64,000 nucleotides of DNA, from positions 3,136,001 through 3,200,000 of the forward strand of contig NZ_CP035088.1 in the NCBI RefSeq assembly GCF_004786035.1. The letters are read 5' to 3'. Made by a program: the position numbers and the translations under genes. The DNA is from Pseudomonas viciae (GTDB lineage Bacteria > Pseudomonadota > Gammaproteobacteria > Pseudomonadales > Pseudomonadaceae). Of the stretch, positions 8,589-17,261 are shown one piece after another. Every line of letters begins with the position of its first letter. Positions within the stretch are counted from its first letter, which is position 1. The notes beneath the pieces were generated by a model that did no database searches, was not told the DNA's origin, and saw only the letters and a program-made list of their open reading frames with translations.

Positions 8589-8627
8589 GCTTTCAAAATC
8601 GTGATGGGCTTTTGTCGGGTGCTTTTT

Positions 8628-11189
8628 ATGAATACCAACGTTGCTTCTCTGAACAAGCTGCAAACGCTGATCGTGATCGGCAATGGCATGGTCGGCCATC
8701 ACTGCGTCGAACAACTGATCGAGCGCGGTGCCCTCAATCATTACCGCCTGCACGTGTTCAGCGAAGAGCCGATGCGCGCCTATGACCGCGTGCATCTGTC
8801 CGAGTATTTCTCCGGCCGTGACGCCGAGTCCCTGGCCCTGGGCGAAGCTTCGTTGTACCAAACGCCTGGCGTCACGTTGCACCTGGGCGTACCGGTCCTG
8901 GAAATCGACCGTGACGCGCATCAGGTCGTGACCGCTCAGGAGCGCATTCACTACGACAAACTGGTACTCGCCACCGGTTCCTACCCGTTCGTGCCGCCCA
9001 TCGAAGGCGCCGAAGGTGATTCTTGCCTGGTCTATCGCACCCTCGAAGATCTGGATGCCATCCGCGCCGCTTCCAGCAATGCCCGCCGTGGCGTGGTGGT
9101 CGGGGGTGGCCTGTTGGGCCTGGAAGCGGCCAACGCGCTGAAGACCCTCGGCCTGGAAGCCCACGTGGTGGAATTCGCTCCGCGGCTGATGCCGGTGCAG
9201 TTGGACACCCAGGGCGGTTTGGCCCTCAAGGCGCGCATCGAGAAATTGGGCGTTGGCGTGCACCTGTCCAAGGGCACCCAGTCCATCAGCGCCGGTGAGC
9301 AATACCGCTATCGGATGAACTTCGCCGACGACGATTTCCTGGAAACCGACCTGATCGTGTTCTCCGCCGGTATCCGTGCCCAGGACGCCCTGGCTCGCCA
9401 GAGCGACCTGCAAATCGGCCCGCGTGGGGGCGTGGTCATCGATGACCATTGCCTGAGCAGCGACCCGGATATCTACGCCATCGGCGAATGCGCGGCCTGG
9501 AACGGCAGCATTTTCGGCTTGGTCGCCCCGGGTTACCAGATGGCCCGCAACGTCGCGGCGCGCCTGTGCGGCGAACACGGTGAAGCCTTCACCGGTGCCG
9601 ACATGTCCACCAAGCTCAAGTTGCTCGGTGTGGACGTTGGCTCCATCGGCGACGCCCACGGCAACACGCCGGGTTCGCGCAGCTTCCAGTTCATCGACGA
9701 AACCAGCGCCAGCTACCGGCGACTGGTGGTGGATGCCGACGGCAAGCGTGTGATCGGCGCGGTGCTGGTGGGCGACAACAGCTACTACGACACCTTGCTG
9801 CAATACATGCAGAACGGCATCGCCTTGCCCAAGGAGGCTGCCAGCCTGATCCTGCCCTCGTCCGAAGGCGCCCCGACCCTGGGCCCTGCGGCATTGCCCG
9901 AAACCGCGACTATCTGCTCGTGCCACAACGTCACCAAAGGCTCGATCTGCTCGGCCATCGACGGCGGCTGCACCGATCTGGGCCAACTTAAATGCGACAC
10001 CAAGGCCGGTACCGGTTGCGGTGGTTGCGCAGCCCTGGTCAAGCAGGTCTTCGAACACGAACTGATCGCCCGTGGCGTCAGCGTCGACAAGAGCCTGTGC
10101 GAACACTTCGCCTACACCCGCCAGGAGCTTTACGCCCTGGTGCGGGTGGAAGGGATCATCAGCTTCGAAGAGCTGCTGGCCAAGCACGGTCGTGGTCACA
10201 CTGGTTGTGACCTGTGCAAACCGGCGGTGGGCTCGATCCTGGCGTCGTGCTGGAACCAGCCGATCATGGACCCGTCCCTGGTGGCGTTGCAGGACACCAA
10301 TGACACCTTCATGGCGAACATGCAGAAAAACGGCACCTACTCGGTGGTGCCGCGTATCGCCGGTGGGGAAATCACCGCCGACAAACTGATCGCCATCGGC
10401 GTGGTCGCCAAGAAATACGACCTCTACACCAAGATCACCGGCGGCCAGCGCATCGACCTGTTCGGCGCCCAGTTGCACCAGTTGCCGGACATCTGGGCGG
10501 AGCTGATCGAAGCCGGTTTCGAAACCGGGCATGCCTACGGCAAATCCACGCGCACGGTGAAATCCTGCGTGGGCAGCACCTGGTGCCGCTACGGCGTGCA
10601 GGACAGCGTGCAGATGGCCCTGACCATTGAGGATCGCTACAAAGGCCTGCGCTCGCCGCACAAGCTCAAGTTCGCGGTGTCCGGTTGCACCCGCGAGTGC
10701 GCCGAGGCCCAGAGCAAGGACGTCGGTGTGATCGCCACCGAGAAGGGCTGGAACCTCTACGTGGCCGGCAACGGCGGCATGCGCCCGCGGCACGCCGAAT
10801 TGTTCGCCACCGACCTGGATGACGAGACCCTGATCCGCTACATCGACCGCTTCCTGATGTTCTACATCCGCACCGCCGACAAGTTGCAACGGACCTCGGT
10901 CTGGCGCGAAAGCCTGGAAGGCGGCCTGGACTACCTCAAGGACGTGATCATCAACGATAGCCTGGGCTTGGGCGCCGAGCTCGAAGCCCAGATGCAACTG
11001 GTGGTCGATCGCTACGAATGCGAATGGGCCAACGCCCTCAAGGATCCGGAAAAGCTCAAGCGTTTCCGCACCTTCGTCAACGACAAACGCGGCGATCCGG
11101 ACGTTCATTTCGTCCGCGAACGTGGCCAGCGCCGGCCCGTTCACGCCGGTGAACTTCATCTGATTCCCGTTACCGAGGAGGTGCTCTGA
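8628..11189 (+). CDS. nirB: Assimilatory nitrite reductase [NAD(P)H], large subunit
   Basis: About 853 residues from the ATG at 8628; an in-frame GTG at 8601 is also possible but sits right after the terminator T-run. The N-terminal FAD/NAD(P)H-binding reductase opens with VIGNGMVGHHCVEQ. Middle BFD-like [2Fe-2S] segments have paired cysteines (CSCHNVTKGSIC, GTGCGGC, GCDLCKP). The C-terminal sulfite/nitrite reductase domain carries the siroheme/[4Fe-4S] cysteines in CVGSTWC and SGCTREC. The cytoplasmic enzyme reduces nitrite to ammonium with six electrons from NAD(P)H. Its stop overlaps the nirD start by one base. Expression is likely controlled by RpoN and leader antitermination. Confidence 0.96.
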   Translation: MNTNVASLNKLQTLIVIGNGMVGHHCVEQLIERGALNHYRLHVFSEEPMRAYDRVHLSEYFSGRDAESLALGEASLYQTPGVTLHLGVPVLEIDRDAHQVVTAQERIHYDKLVLATGSYPFVPPIEGAEGDSCLVYRTLEDLDAIRAASSNARRGVVVGGGLLGLEAANALKTLGLEAHVVEFAPRLMPVQLDTQGGLALKARIEKLGVGVHLSKGTQSISAGEQYRYRMNFADDDFLETDLIVFSAGIRAQDALARQSDLQIGPRGGVVIDDHCLSSDPDIYAIGECAAWNGSIFGLVAPGYQMARNVAARLCGEHGEAFTGADMSTKLKLLGVDVGSIGDAHGNTPGSRSFQFIDETSASYRRLVVDADGKRVIGAVLVGDNSYYDTLLQYMQNGIALPKEAASLILPSSEGAPTLGPAALPETATICSCHNVTKGSICSAIDGGCTDLGQLKCDTKAGTGCGGCAALVKQVFEHELIARGVSVDKSLCEHFAYTRQELYALVRVEGIISFEELLAKHGRGHTGCDLCKPAVGSILASCWNQPIMDPSLVALQDTNDTFMANMQKNGTYSVVPRIAGGEITADKLIAIGVVAKKYDLYTKITGGQRIDLFGAQLHQLPDIWAELIEAGFETGHAYGKSTRTVKSCVGSTWCRYGVQDSVQMALTIEDRYKGLRSPHKLKFAVSGCTRECAEAQSKDVGVIATEKGWNLYVAGNGGMRPRHAELFATDLDDETLIRYIDRFLMFYIRTADKLQRTSVWRESLEGGLDYLKDVIINDSLGLGAELEAQMQLVVDRYECEWANALKDPEKLKRFRTFVNDKRGDPDVHFVRERGQRRPVHAGELHLIPVTEEVL

Positions 11190-11575
11190 TGAGCCAGTCA
11201 AACGTCGTTCGTATCCCCACCCGCGCTGCGGACCAGGAACCGGCCCAATGGCGAGCCCTGTGCAGCCGCGAGGACCTGGTGCCCAATTCCGGCGTGGTCG
11301 CCTGGCACGACGGCAGCCAGGTGGCGTTGCTGTACCTGCCCGAGCATCAGGACAAGCCGTTGTACGCCATCGACAACCGCGACCCCAAGTCCGGTGCGAA
11401 CGTCATCGGCCGCGGCTTATTGGGCAGCATCAAGGGGGATCTGGTGATTGCCTCGCCGATGTACAAACAGCATTTCCGCCTGGAAGACGGCCATTGCCTG
11501 GAATATCCGGAGCAGCGGCTGCGGGTGTGGCCGGTGCGCTTGAATGGCGATGTGGTTGAGATTGGCGAAGACTGA
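11189..11575 (+). CDS. nirD: Nitrite reductase [NAD(P)H], small subunit
   Basis: A 128-residue Rieske-like protein of the NirD type. It starts one base inside the nirB stop, with GAGGAGGT ahead of it. As in many NirD proteins, no complete Rieske Cys/His ligand set is visible (for example YAIDNRDPKSGANVIGRGLL). It is thought to support assembly or activity of NirB. No assimilatory nitrate reductase or cobA follows directly, unlike some Pseudomonas genomes. Confidence 0.93.
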   Translation: MSQSNVVRIPTRAADQEPAQWRALCSREDLVPNSGVVAWHDGSQVALLYLPEHQDKPLYAIDNRDPKSGANVIGRGLLGSIKGDLVIASPMYKQHFRLEDGHCLEYPEQRLRVWPVRLNGDVVEIGED

Positions 11576-11655
11576 AGCAAACACAATCCTGTGACGCCTG
11601 GCTCAAGTCTTGTTGTTTGGTTGGTATCGCCTTTAACTGAAGTTGGGGATTAACA

Positions 11656-12096
11656 ATGAAAACCGCCGCTCAACTGGTGAAACTCAAAAGTGTGCAGAAC
11701 CAGCAGGTCCACAGCATCGCCCCGGAACAGACGGTGCTCGAAGCGCTGCAAATCATGGCCGAGAAAAACGTCGGCGCGCTGCCGGTGATCGAAGACGGTC
11801 AAGTGGTGGGCGTGTTCAGCGAGCGCGATTACGCGCGCAAGATGGTGCTGCAAGGACGCTCCTCGGTGGGCACGGCGGTGCGCACGATCATGAGCGCGCC
11901 AGTGATCACTGCCGACAGCCAGCAAAGCATTGATCGTTGCATGGAAGTCATGACCGACAGCCACCTGCGGCATTTGCCGGTGCTGGATAACGGGCAGTTG
12001 ATTGGCTTGTTGTCCATTGGTGATCTGGTGAAAGAGGCGATTGTCGAGCAGGCGGATTTGATTCGGCAGTTGGAGCACTACATCCGCGGGCACTGA
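11656..12096 (+). CDS. Tandem CBS-domain protein
   Basis: A 146-residue soluble protein made of two CBS motifs, about residues 12-70 (TVLEALQIMAEKNVGALPVI) and 78-135 (MEVMTDSHLRHLPVLDNG). Stand-alone CBS pairs bind adenine nucleotides and act as energy or ligand sensors; the partner is unknown. The start has a GGGGAT site. It follows nirD by 80 bases with no terminator between, so read-through is possible, but it is probably independent. Confidence 0.88.
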   Translation: MKTAAQLVKLKSVQNQQVHSIAPEQTVLEALQIMAEKNVGALPVIEDGQVVGVFSERDYARKMVLQGRSSVGTAVRTIMSAPVITADSQQSIDRCMEVMTDSHLRHLPVLDNGQLIGLLSIGDLVKEAIVEQADLIRQLEHYIRGH

Positions 12097-12128
12097 CTCC
12101 GCGCTGTGTTCGAAAAAAAACGGCTCTC

Positions 12129-12156
12129 GTGGCGAGGGAGCAAGCTCCCTCGCCAC
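12129..12156. repeat. REP palindrome, single copy
   Basis: A perfect 28-base palindrome (GTGGCGAGGGAGCAAGC and its inverse) between the convergent CBS and AraC genes. It may also act as a bidirectional transcription or mRNA-end barrier. Confidence 0.85.
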
Positions 12157-12198
12157 AACAGTGTTGCGCCCTAAGCGTTTCTTGAGCCGCGACAAATC

Positions 12199-13236
12199 TC
12201 AACCCAACGCCAACAACTGCCGGATCAGATTCGGCGTACTGCCGGTCCAGCGCTTGAACGAGCGCCGGAAGTTCGCCGTGTCGTTGAAGCGCAAGTACTG
12301 CGCCACTTCCTCGTTGCTGAACCCCTTGACCTGATACAAGTACAACGCCACATGGGTGTGTACCCGGTCCACCTGTTGCTGGAACCCGGTGTGGTGTTTG
12401 TGCAGCTTGCGCTTGAGGGTCGCCGGGCTCATGGCGAAGGCCTGGGCGGTCTGTTCCAGGCTTGGCGTCTGCTGCACATGGGCGTGCAGGTAGTCGTAGA
12501 CGCAATCCAGAAAGCTTGAGGCAAAGCCCAGTTGATCAAGCTGTTCCCGGGCTTGGATCCGCGCCACCTGGCCAGCGGTGGCAGACACGTCAGGCCAGGG
12601 CTGGGCGAGGCAATGGCGGGGCAGGCGCATCAGGTCCAGCGGCCGGTCGAACAGCGTATGTTCACCCAGGTGCACCCAATATTGCTCGACGTAACGTGGC
12701 TCACGGTGGCGAAAGCTGCACTGCCAGGGCAGGCGTTCGCCACTCAGCCAGGCACTCATCGCGACCATCGAGGTCATGCTCGCTTCCAGCACAAAGCGCC
12801 ACTGTTCATCGGCTCCGCAACTGTCCAGCCAATGGACATAGGCATAGTGCTCGTCTAGCAGCAGGCGCGGCGCGGCCAGTGGACTGAGCAGCGCCTGCTG
12901 CTCAATCAGCGTTTCCAGGGCCTGATGCAGATTCTGCGCATGGCGCAAGGCATGGCTGGCCGGCCCGTAATGCCCCGGTAGCAATCGTTGGCCGAGCAGG
13001 AAACTGCTGTCGCTGGCATCCAGCAGGCGCCGGCTGTTGTCGATCAGGCCGAGAAACTGCTGCGGGCTGATACGGCTCTGTCCGGCCAGGATATCCTCGT
13101 GAAACAGCCCGGTGCCGCGCAGCAGGCGATGGCTGTCGATGTCCCGCGACAGCGCCAGGTCGATCAGCGCGGCGGGCTGATAGTGCCCCGGGATGAAGCG
13201 ACTGTCGGTTTCGTATCCGCAGGTCTTGAGTGTCAT
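12199..13236 (-). CDS. AraC family transcriptional regulator (arabinose-binding-like N-terminus)
   Basis: A 345-residue protein with a large N-terminal sensing domain of the type seen in Pseudomonas OruR/ArgR-like regulators (HEDILAGQSRISPQQFLGLI) and a C-terminal pair of helix-turn-helices. The second includes VKGFSNEEVAQYLRFNDTAN and FRRSFKRWTGSTPN near residues 300-335. It lies 9 bases downstream of the GGDEF-like gene on the same strand, so the two are probably co-transcribed. The effector is unknown. Confidence 0.88.
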   Translation of the reverse strand: MTLKTCGYETDSRFIPGHYQPAALIDLALSRDIDSHRLLRGTGLFHEDILAGQSRISPQQFLGLIDNSRRLLDASDSSFLLGQRLLPGHYGPASHALRHAQNLHQALETLIEQQALLSPLAAPRLLLDEHYAYVHWLDSCGADEQWRFVLEASMTSMVAMSAWLSGERLPWQCSFRHREPRYVEQYWVHLGEHTLFDRPLDLMRLPRHCLAQPWPDVSATAGQVARIQAREQLDQLGFASSFLDCVYDYLHAHVQQTPSLEQTAQAFAMSPATLKRKLHKHHTGFQQQVDRVHTHVALYLYQVKGFSNEEVAQYLRFNDTANFRRSFKRWTGSTPNLIRQLLALG

Positions 13237-13245
13237 GGAACGGCC

Positions 13246-14160
13246 TCAGGCGCTTTTCGCCAGCGTGGTCCGGGACTGGGCCAATGCCAGGTTGAGTCGT
13301 TTGAGCAGGGCCTCGGGAGACTCGTCGAACGCCATCACCACCGCCGTGCTGGCGACCAGTTGCAAGCGCTCGCCGTGCTGTCGGGTCTTGTGGGCCAGGC
13401 TGCGAACCGCGATCTCCAGCTCCAGGGCCAGGCGCTGGGCCTGGCTCTCGCCAGTGTCGGGCAACAGCACCACAAAACGATCTCCGGCCAGGCGGCAAAG
13501 CAGATCCTGGCGACGCAGGTTCAACACCAGCAACTGGCTGACGGCTTGCAACACCGCATCGCCCTCGCCATGGCCAAAACGCTGGTTGATGGCGGTAAAG
13601 TTATCCAGATCCAGGGCCAGCAGCGACAGTGGCTGTTGGCGGCGCCGACTGTCCTCCAGGCTGGCGGACAGCTCATGCTTGAGAAAATCCGCGCCCCCCA
13701 ACGGCGTGAGTTTGTCGAACAAGCGGTGTTCGCGGAACAACCGCTCGCGCTTCTCCATCTGCCCGTTGATTGCCAACTGTTCCCGGTGCCAATGATAAAT
13801 GCCGAGGGTCAGCAGGATCATGCCCACCGGCATCGGCCCGGATTCGAGCCAGTGATCCCAGGTGATGCTGTCGGGCAAGCGAATGAATTCGTCGAGGCTG
13901 TCGATCCACCAGGAAAAGAAGATGCAACCCAGGCCCAGGATCAGGTAATTGGTCACCCGCCCGGCCGGGCGGCTTTTAAGTACCAGGCCGAGCCAGACCA
14001 GCGCCAGCAACGCGGATCCGCCTTCACCGAGAATATCCAGCCAGACCCACTGCGCGACGGGTTTGAGCTCACCGCTGGCCAAGTGCAGGATCAACCCGAG
14101 GTTGGCCGCCAGCAGGAGCAGGGCGAGTTTGAGGCGGTGCGGGCGCAGCACGGAGAACAT
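13246..14160 (-). CDS. GGDEF-domain membrane protein with degenerate active site
   Basis: About 304 residues from the ATG at 14160, which has AGGA spaced 9 bases upstream. A longer frame from 14373 would run through a REPIN and is rejected. Five or so hydrophobic segments fill residues ~10-135, followed by a GGDEF-like domain. The metal/substrate aspartate region is recognisable (LALDLDNFTAINQRFGH), but the signature is RLAGDRF instead of R-x-GGDEF, so cyclase activity is doubtful. It could be a c-di-GMP or GTP sensor, or an inactive scaffold. It precedes the AraC gene in a likely two-gene unit. Confidence 0.82.
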   Translation of the reverse strand: MFSVLRPHRLKLALLLLAANLGLILHLASGELKPVAQWVWLDILGEGGSALLALVWLGLVLKSRPAGRVTNYLILGLGCIFFSWWIDSLDEFIRLPDSITWDHWLESGPMPVGMILLTLGIYHWHREQLAINGQMEKRERLFREHRLFDKLTPLGGADFLKHELSASLEDSRRRQQPLSLLALDLDNFTAINQRFGHGEGDAVLQAVSQLLVLNLRRQDLLCRLAGDRFVVLLPDTGESQAQRLALELEIAVRSLAHKTRQHGERLQLVASTAVVMAFDESPEALLKRLNLALAQSRTTLAKSA

Positions 14161-14301
14161 GGCCGGAATCCTTTGCCAGAAGCGGAATGCGGCCCAGCAC
14201 AGCAGATGGATGTGACAGTGCGGTGACGACAGGCGAATAGCCGGGGGAGGTCGAATCAGCTCATCGCTTGAACTGGATTCTTCTTGGTCAACACGCATAC
14301 C

Positions 14302-14432
14302 GTGGCGAGGGAGCTTGCTCCCGCTGGGGTGCGCAGCGCCCCCAAAACCTGGCGCCACGGTTCCGACAGACAAACCGCATTCTCCGATCCGCGCCTGCTG
14401 CGCAGTCGAGCGGGAGCAAGCTCCCTCGCCAC
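14302..14432. repeat. Inverted REP pair (REPIN)
   Basis: Left copy GTGGCGAGGGAGCTTGCTCC with a following TGCGCAGC arm, right copy its inverse ending GGAGCAAGCTCCCTCGCCAC. About 50 bases separate the copies. It lies in the 461-base gap upstream of the phytate receptor gene, which also holds the Pho box. Confidence 0.85.
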
Positions 14433-14528
14433 GGAAGATGTTCGATCTCTATTTCCGTGGGTCATTTCAGCTCATTTTGATCTGCCAACCCCCTCAAATC
14501 AGCGCATTTCACCCCCTCCAGCCAAACC

Positions 14529-14546
14529 CTGTCACAGAACCGTCAT
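14529..14546 (+). promoter_or_regulatory. Pho box (PhoB site) upstream of phytate receptor operon
   Basis: CTGTCAC-AGAA-CCGTCAT consists of two 7-base PhoB half-sites 11 bases apart; one base departs from CTGTCAT/C. It ends about 75 bases before the receptor ATG at 14622, with a possible -10 (TAGCGT) near 14557. This predicts induction under phosphate starvation, which suits a phytate-scavenging locus. Confidence 0.65.
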
Positions 14547-14621
14547 TCGCCACCCCTAGCGTGCCCTCCCAGTTGCCGGGCCATTGCCTGGCGGATGTTC
14601 GGATTCCTGGGGAGGACCACC

Positions 14622-17144
14622 ATGCACCACCGCACCAGCACTGCCGGGTTCGTCGGTTTCACGTTCACCGCATTGGCGATGGCCATTGCCAGTGAGCGGC
14701 TGAGCGCCGCCGAGCAGGCGAGCACTGAACACGTCGAAGTGGTTGGCCAGGCCGCCAGCATCGACCAGGCCCTCAAGGAACAACGCAGCGCCGACACGAT
14801 CAAGAGCGTGGTGCATGCCGACGGCGTGGCGCAATTGCCGGACGAAAACGTCGCAGAAGCAGTGCAACGCCTGCCCGGTGTCAGCGTCGAGCGCGATCAG
14901 GGTGAAGGCCGTTTTGTCAGCGTGCGCGGCCTGGGGCCGGACCTCAATAGCGTGACCATCAACGGTACCCTGGTGCCGGCCCCGGAAAGTGAACGTCGGG
15001 CGGTTGCCCTGGATGTGCTGCCTTCGGAGCTGGTGCAGTCGTTGTCGGTGATCAAGACCCTGACGCCGGACATGGACGCCAACTCCCTGGGCGGCACGGT
15101 GGACGTGAAAAGCCTCTCGGCCTTCGACCACAAGGGTCTGTTCTACACCGGCAGCAGTGAAGCCAGCTATGACAAGAACACCGGCCAGACCAGCCCGAAA
15201 TTCTCCGGCGCCATCAGCGACCGCTTCAGCCTTGGCGACGGTATCGACAATTTCGGCGTGGCCGCGGCGCTGAGCTGGCAGAAGCGCGACTTTGGCTCGG
15301 ACAACGTTGAAACCGGCGGCGCCTGGAATTTCGAGCAAGGCTCACGCCTCGAAGAGTTCGAACAGCGTGATTACGACATCCGCCGCGAGCGTGCCGGTGG
15401 CGGGTTGAACTTCGACTACAAGCCCGATGACTTCAGCAGCTATTACCTGCGCACGCTGTACAGCCGCTACAAGGACAGCGAAACCCGCAACGCCGCCAGC
15501 ATCGCCTTTGAAGACCCACAAGCGGCGGGTGAGTTGGGGGACGCGGAGGGTGAGCGCAAGCTCAAGCAACGTGAAGAAACCCAGGAAATCCAATCCTACG
15601 TACTCGGTGGCGAACGGATGTTCGGGCTCTGGACCCTGAGTGGCCAGGGCGGCTACAGCCAGTCCAGCGAAGACAGCCCCGGCCACATCGCTGGTGCCAC
15701 TTTCGAAGGCATCGACGGTTTCAACGGCGGTTTCTACGACAACGACAAGCCGCGGCCGATCATTGGCTCGGGGTTCTATGACCCCGCCAACTTCACCCTC
15801 GACAAGGTGGATTGGGAGGAGCAGAAGACCACCGACACCGAGAAAAACCTGCGCCTGGACCTGGCCCGAGACTACGACTTGCGCGGCTATGCGTCCCAAG
15901 TCAAATTCGGTGGCAAAGTCAGCCGACGTGATAAGGACAATGACCTCAACGCTTGGGTCTACGAAGATTTTGATGACCTGGGTTTCACCGATGACCAGCT
16001 CAACCTCGGGCAATTCCAGAAAGGTAACGTTGATTATCGGCTCGGACGCTTCGGCCCGGGCATCAGCGCCGATGCCATCAAACAGTTGCTCGGCGGCCTC
16101 AATCGCGATGATTTTTTTGACGAACAGGAGTCCCGGGTCAACGACTTCAAAATGAGCGAGGACATCAACGCCGCGTACCTGATGAACACCGTCGATGTCG
16201 ACGATTGGCGCTTCATCGCCGGCATGCGCTACGAAGGCACTGAATTCGACGCCAAGGGCACCGGTGCTACTGACGGCGTGTTCACTGACACCGAGACCCG
16301 TCGCAAGTACCACCACTGGCTGCCAGGCCTGCATGCACGCTACCAACTGGACAAGAACACCCAGGTCCGAGCGGCCTGGACCAAATCCGTGGTGCGCCCG
16401 ACCTTCGGCCAACTGGCGCCGGGTTTTGTCATCGACGATGACGAGGCGACCTTCGGCAACCCGGAACTCAAGCCGCTGGAGTCGAGCAACCTGGATTTGG
16501 GTATCGAACACTTCATGGGCCATGCCGGCACTGTTTCGGCTTTCGTGTTCTACAAGGACATCAAGAACTTCGTCTACAACACCGACCTGGCGGGCACTGG
16601 CGCCTGGACCGACTTTGCCGAAGCCCACAGCTACGCCAACGGCGACAGCGCCAAGCTCTATGGCCTGGAGTTGGCCTACTCGCAAAAATTCGACTGGCTG
16701 CCGGCCCCCTGGAACGGCGTGCTGTTGGGGGCCAACACCACCTTCAGCCGTTCGGATGCCGAGATCGAAGGCTTCGACCAGGCCAGTGGCACCCAGCGCA
16801 AACGCAGCATCGACCTGCCAAACCAATCGAACACCGTCGGCAACCTGATGCTGGGTTGGGAAAACGACAAGCTGAGCCTGCGCCTGTCGGCCAACTACAA
16901 GTCGGCTTACCTCTATGAACTGGCGTCTATCAGCGACCGTGCCCATGACCTGCACGTCGACGCCCAGACCTTCGTCGATTTCAGCGCCCGTTATTCGCTG
17001 ACGAAAAACCTGCAGGTCAGCCTGGAGGCCCAGAACCTCACTGACGAGTCGTATTTCGTCTACACCGGCCACCGCTCCTACAACGGCCAGTACGAAGAGT
17101 ATGGCCCGACCTACAAGCTAGGCCTGACCTTTACCCATTTCTAG
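14622..17144 (+). CDS. TonB-dependent outer-membrane receptor (phytate-associated)
   Basis: About 840 residues from the ATG at 14622, preceded by GGGGAGGA. There is an N-terminal signal peptide. The plug domain (LPDENVAEAVQRLPGVSVER, then VRGLGPDLNSVTINGT) spans about residues 45-160, and a long beta-barrel ends in aromatic-rich strands (YKLGLTFTHF), as expected for outer-membrane insertion. No STN signalling domain is present, so it is not a surface-signalling receptor. The receptor is followed by a beta-propeller phytase and its own ExbB-ExbD-TonB genes and preceded by a Pho box. I infer uptake of phytate, lower inositol phosphates or their metal complexes, but the ligand is not proven by sequence. 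Confidence 0.88.
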   Translation: MHHRTSTAGFVGFTFTALAMAIASERLSAAEQASTEHVEVVGQAASIDQALKEQRSADTIKSVVHADGVAQLPDENVAEAVQRLPGVSVERDQGEGRFVSVRGLGPDLNSVTINGTLVPAPESERRAVALDVLPSELVQSLSVIKTLTPDMDANSLGGTVDVKSLSAFDHKGLFYTGSSEASYDKNTGQTSPKFSGAISDRFSLGDGIDNFGVAAALSWQKRDFGSDNVETGGAWNFEQGSRLEEFEQRDYDIRRERAGGGLNFDYKPDDFSSYYLRTLYSRYKDSETRNAASIAFEDPQAAGELGDAEGERKLKQREETQEIQSYVLGGERMFGLWTLSGQGGYSQSSEDSPGHIAGATFEGIDGFNGGFYDNDKPRPIIGSGFYDPANFTLDKVDWEEQKTTDTEKNLRLDLARDYDLRGYASQVKFGGKVSRRDKDNDLNAWVYEDFDDLGFTDDQLNLGQFQKGNVDYRLGRFGPGISADAIKQLLGGLNRDDFFDEQESRVNDFKMSEDINAAYLMNTVDVDDWRFIAGMRYEGTEFDAKGTGATDGVFTDTETRRKYHHWLPGLHARYQLDKNTQVRAAWTKSVVRPTFGQLAPGFVIDDDEATFGNPELKPLESSNLDLGIEHFMGHAGTVSAFVFYKDIKNFVYNTDLAGTGAWTDFAEAHSYANGDSAKLYGLELAYSQKFDWLPAPWNGVLLGANTTFSRSDAEIEGFDQASGTQRKRSIDLPNQSNTVGNLMLGWENDKLSLRLSANYKSAYLYELASISDRAHDLHVDAQTFVDFSARYSLTKNLQVSLEAQNLTDESYFVYTGHRSYNGQYEEYGPTYKLGLTFTHF

Positions 17145-17164
17145 ATTGCGAGGCTGACCACTTC

Positions 17165-17225
17165 TGGCGAGGAGATTCAACTGTGGGAGCAAGCTTTGCT
17201 CCCACGGGGATGAACGCCCTCGCCA
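17165..17225. repeat. Nested REP-like double palindrome
   Basis: An inner palindrome GTGGGAGCAAGCTTTGCTCCCAC (17183-17205, near perfect; each base family seen in other REPs) is flanked by TGGCGAGG (17165-17172) and CCTCGCCA (17218-17225), so it combines elements of both REP families of this genome. It lies between receptor and phytase genes and could act as a processing or attenuation structure. Confidence 0.65.
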
Positions 17226-17261
17226 CGGAAGTGAGCAACAAGCCCGTTTGAGTTTGGCCTA

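Noticed and set aside
8571..11201. 876-codon open frame on the minus strand across nirB
   Set aside because: It mirrors nirB codons and has no family motifs; nirB on the plus strand has full domain evidence.
14161..14373. Upstream extension of the GGDEF-like protein
   Set aside because: It would be translated from REPIN sequence; ATG 14160 has a good ribosome site.
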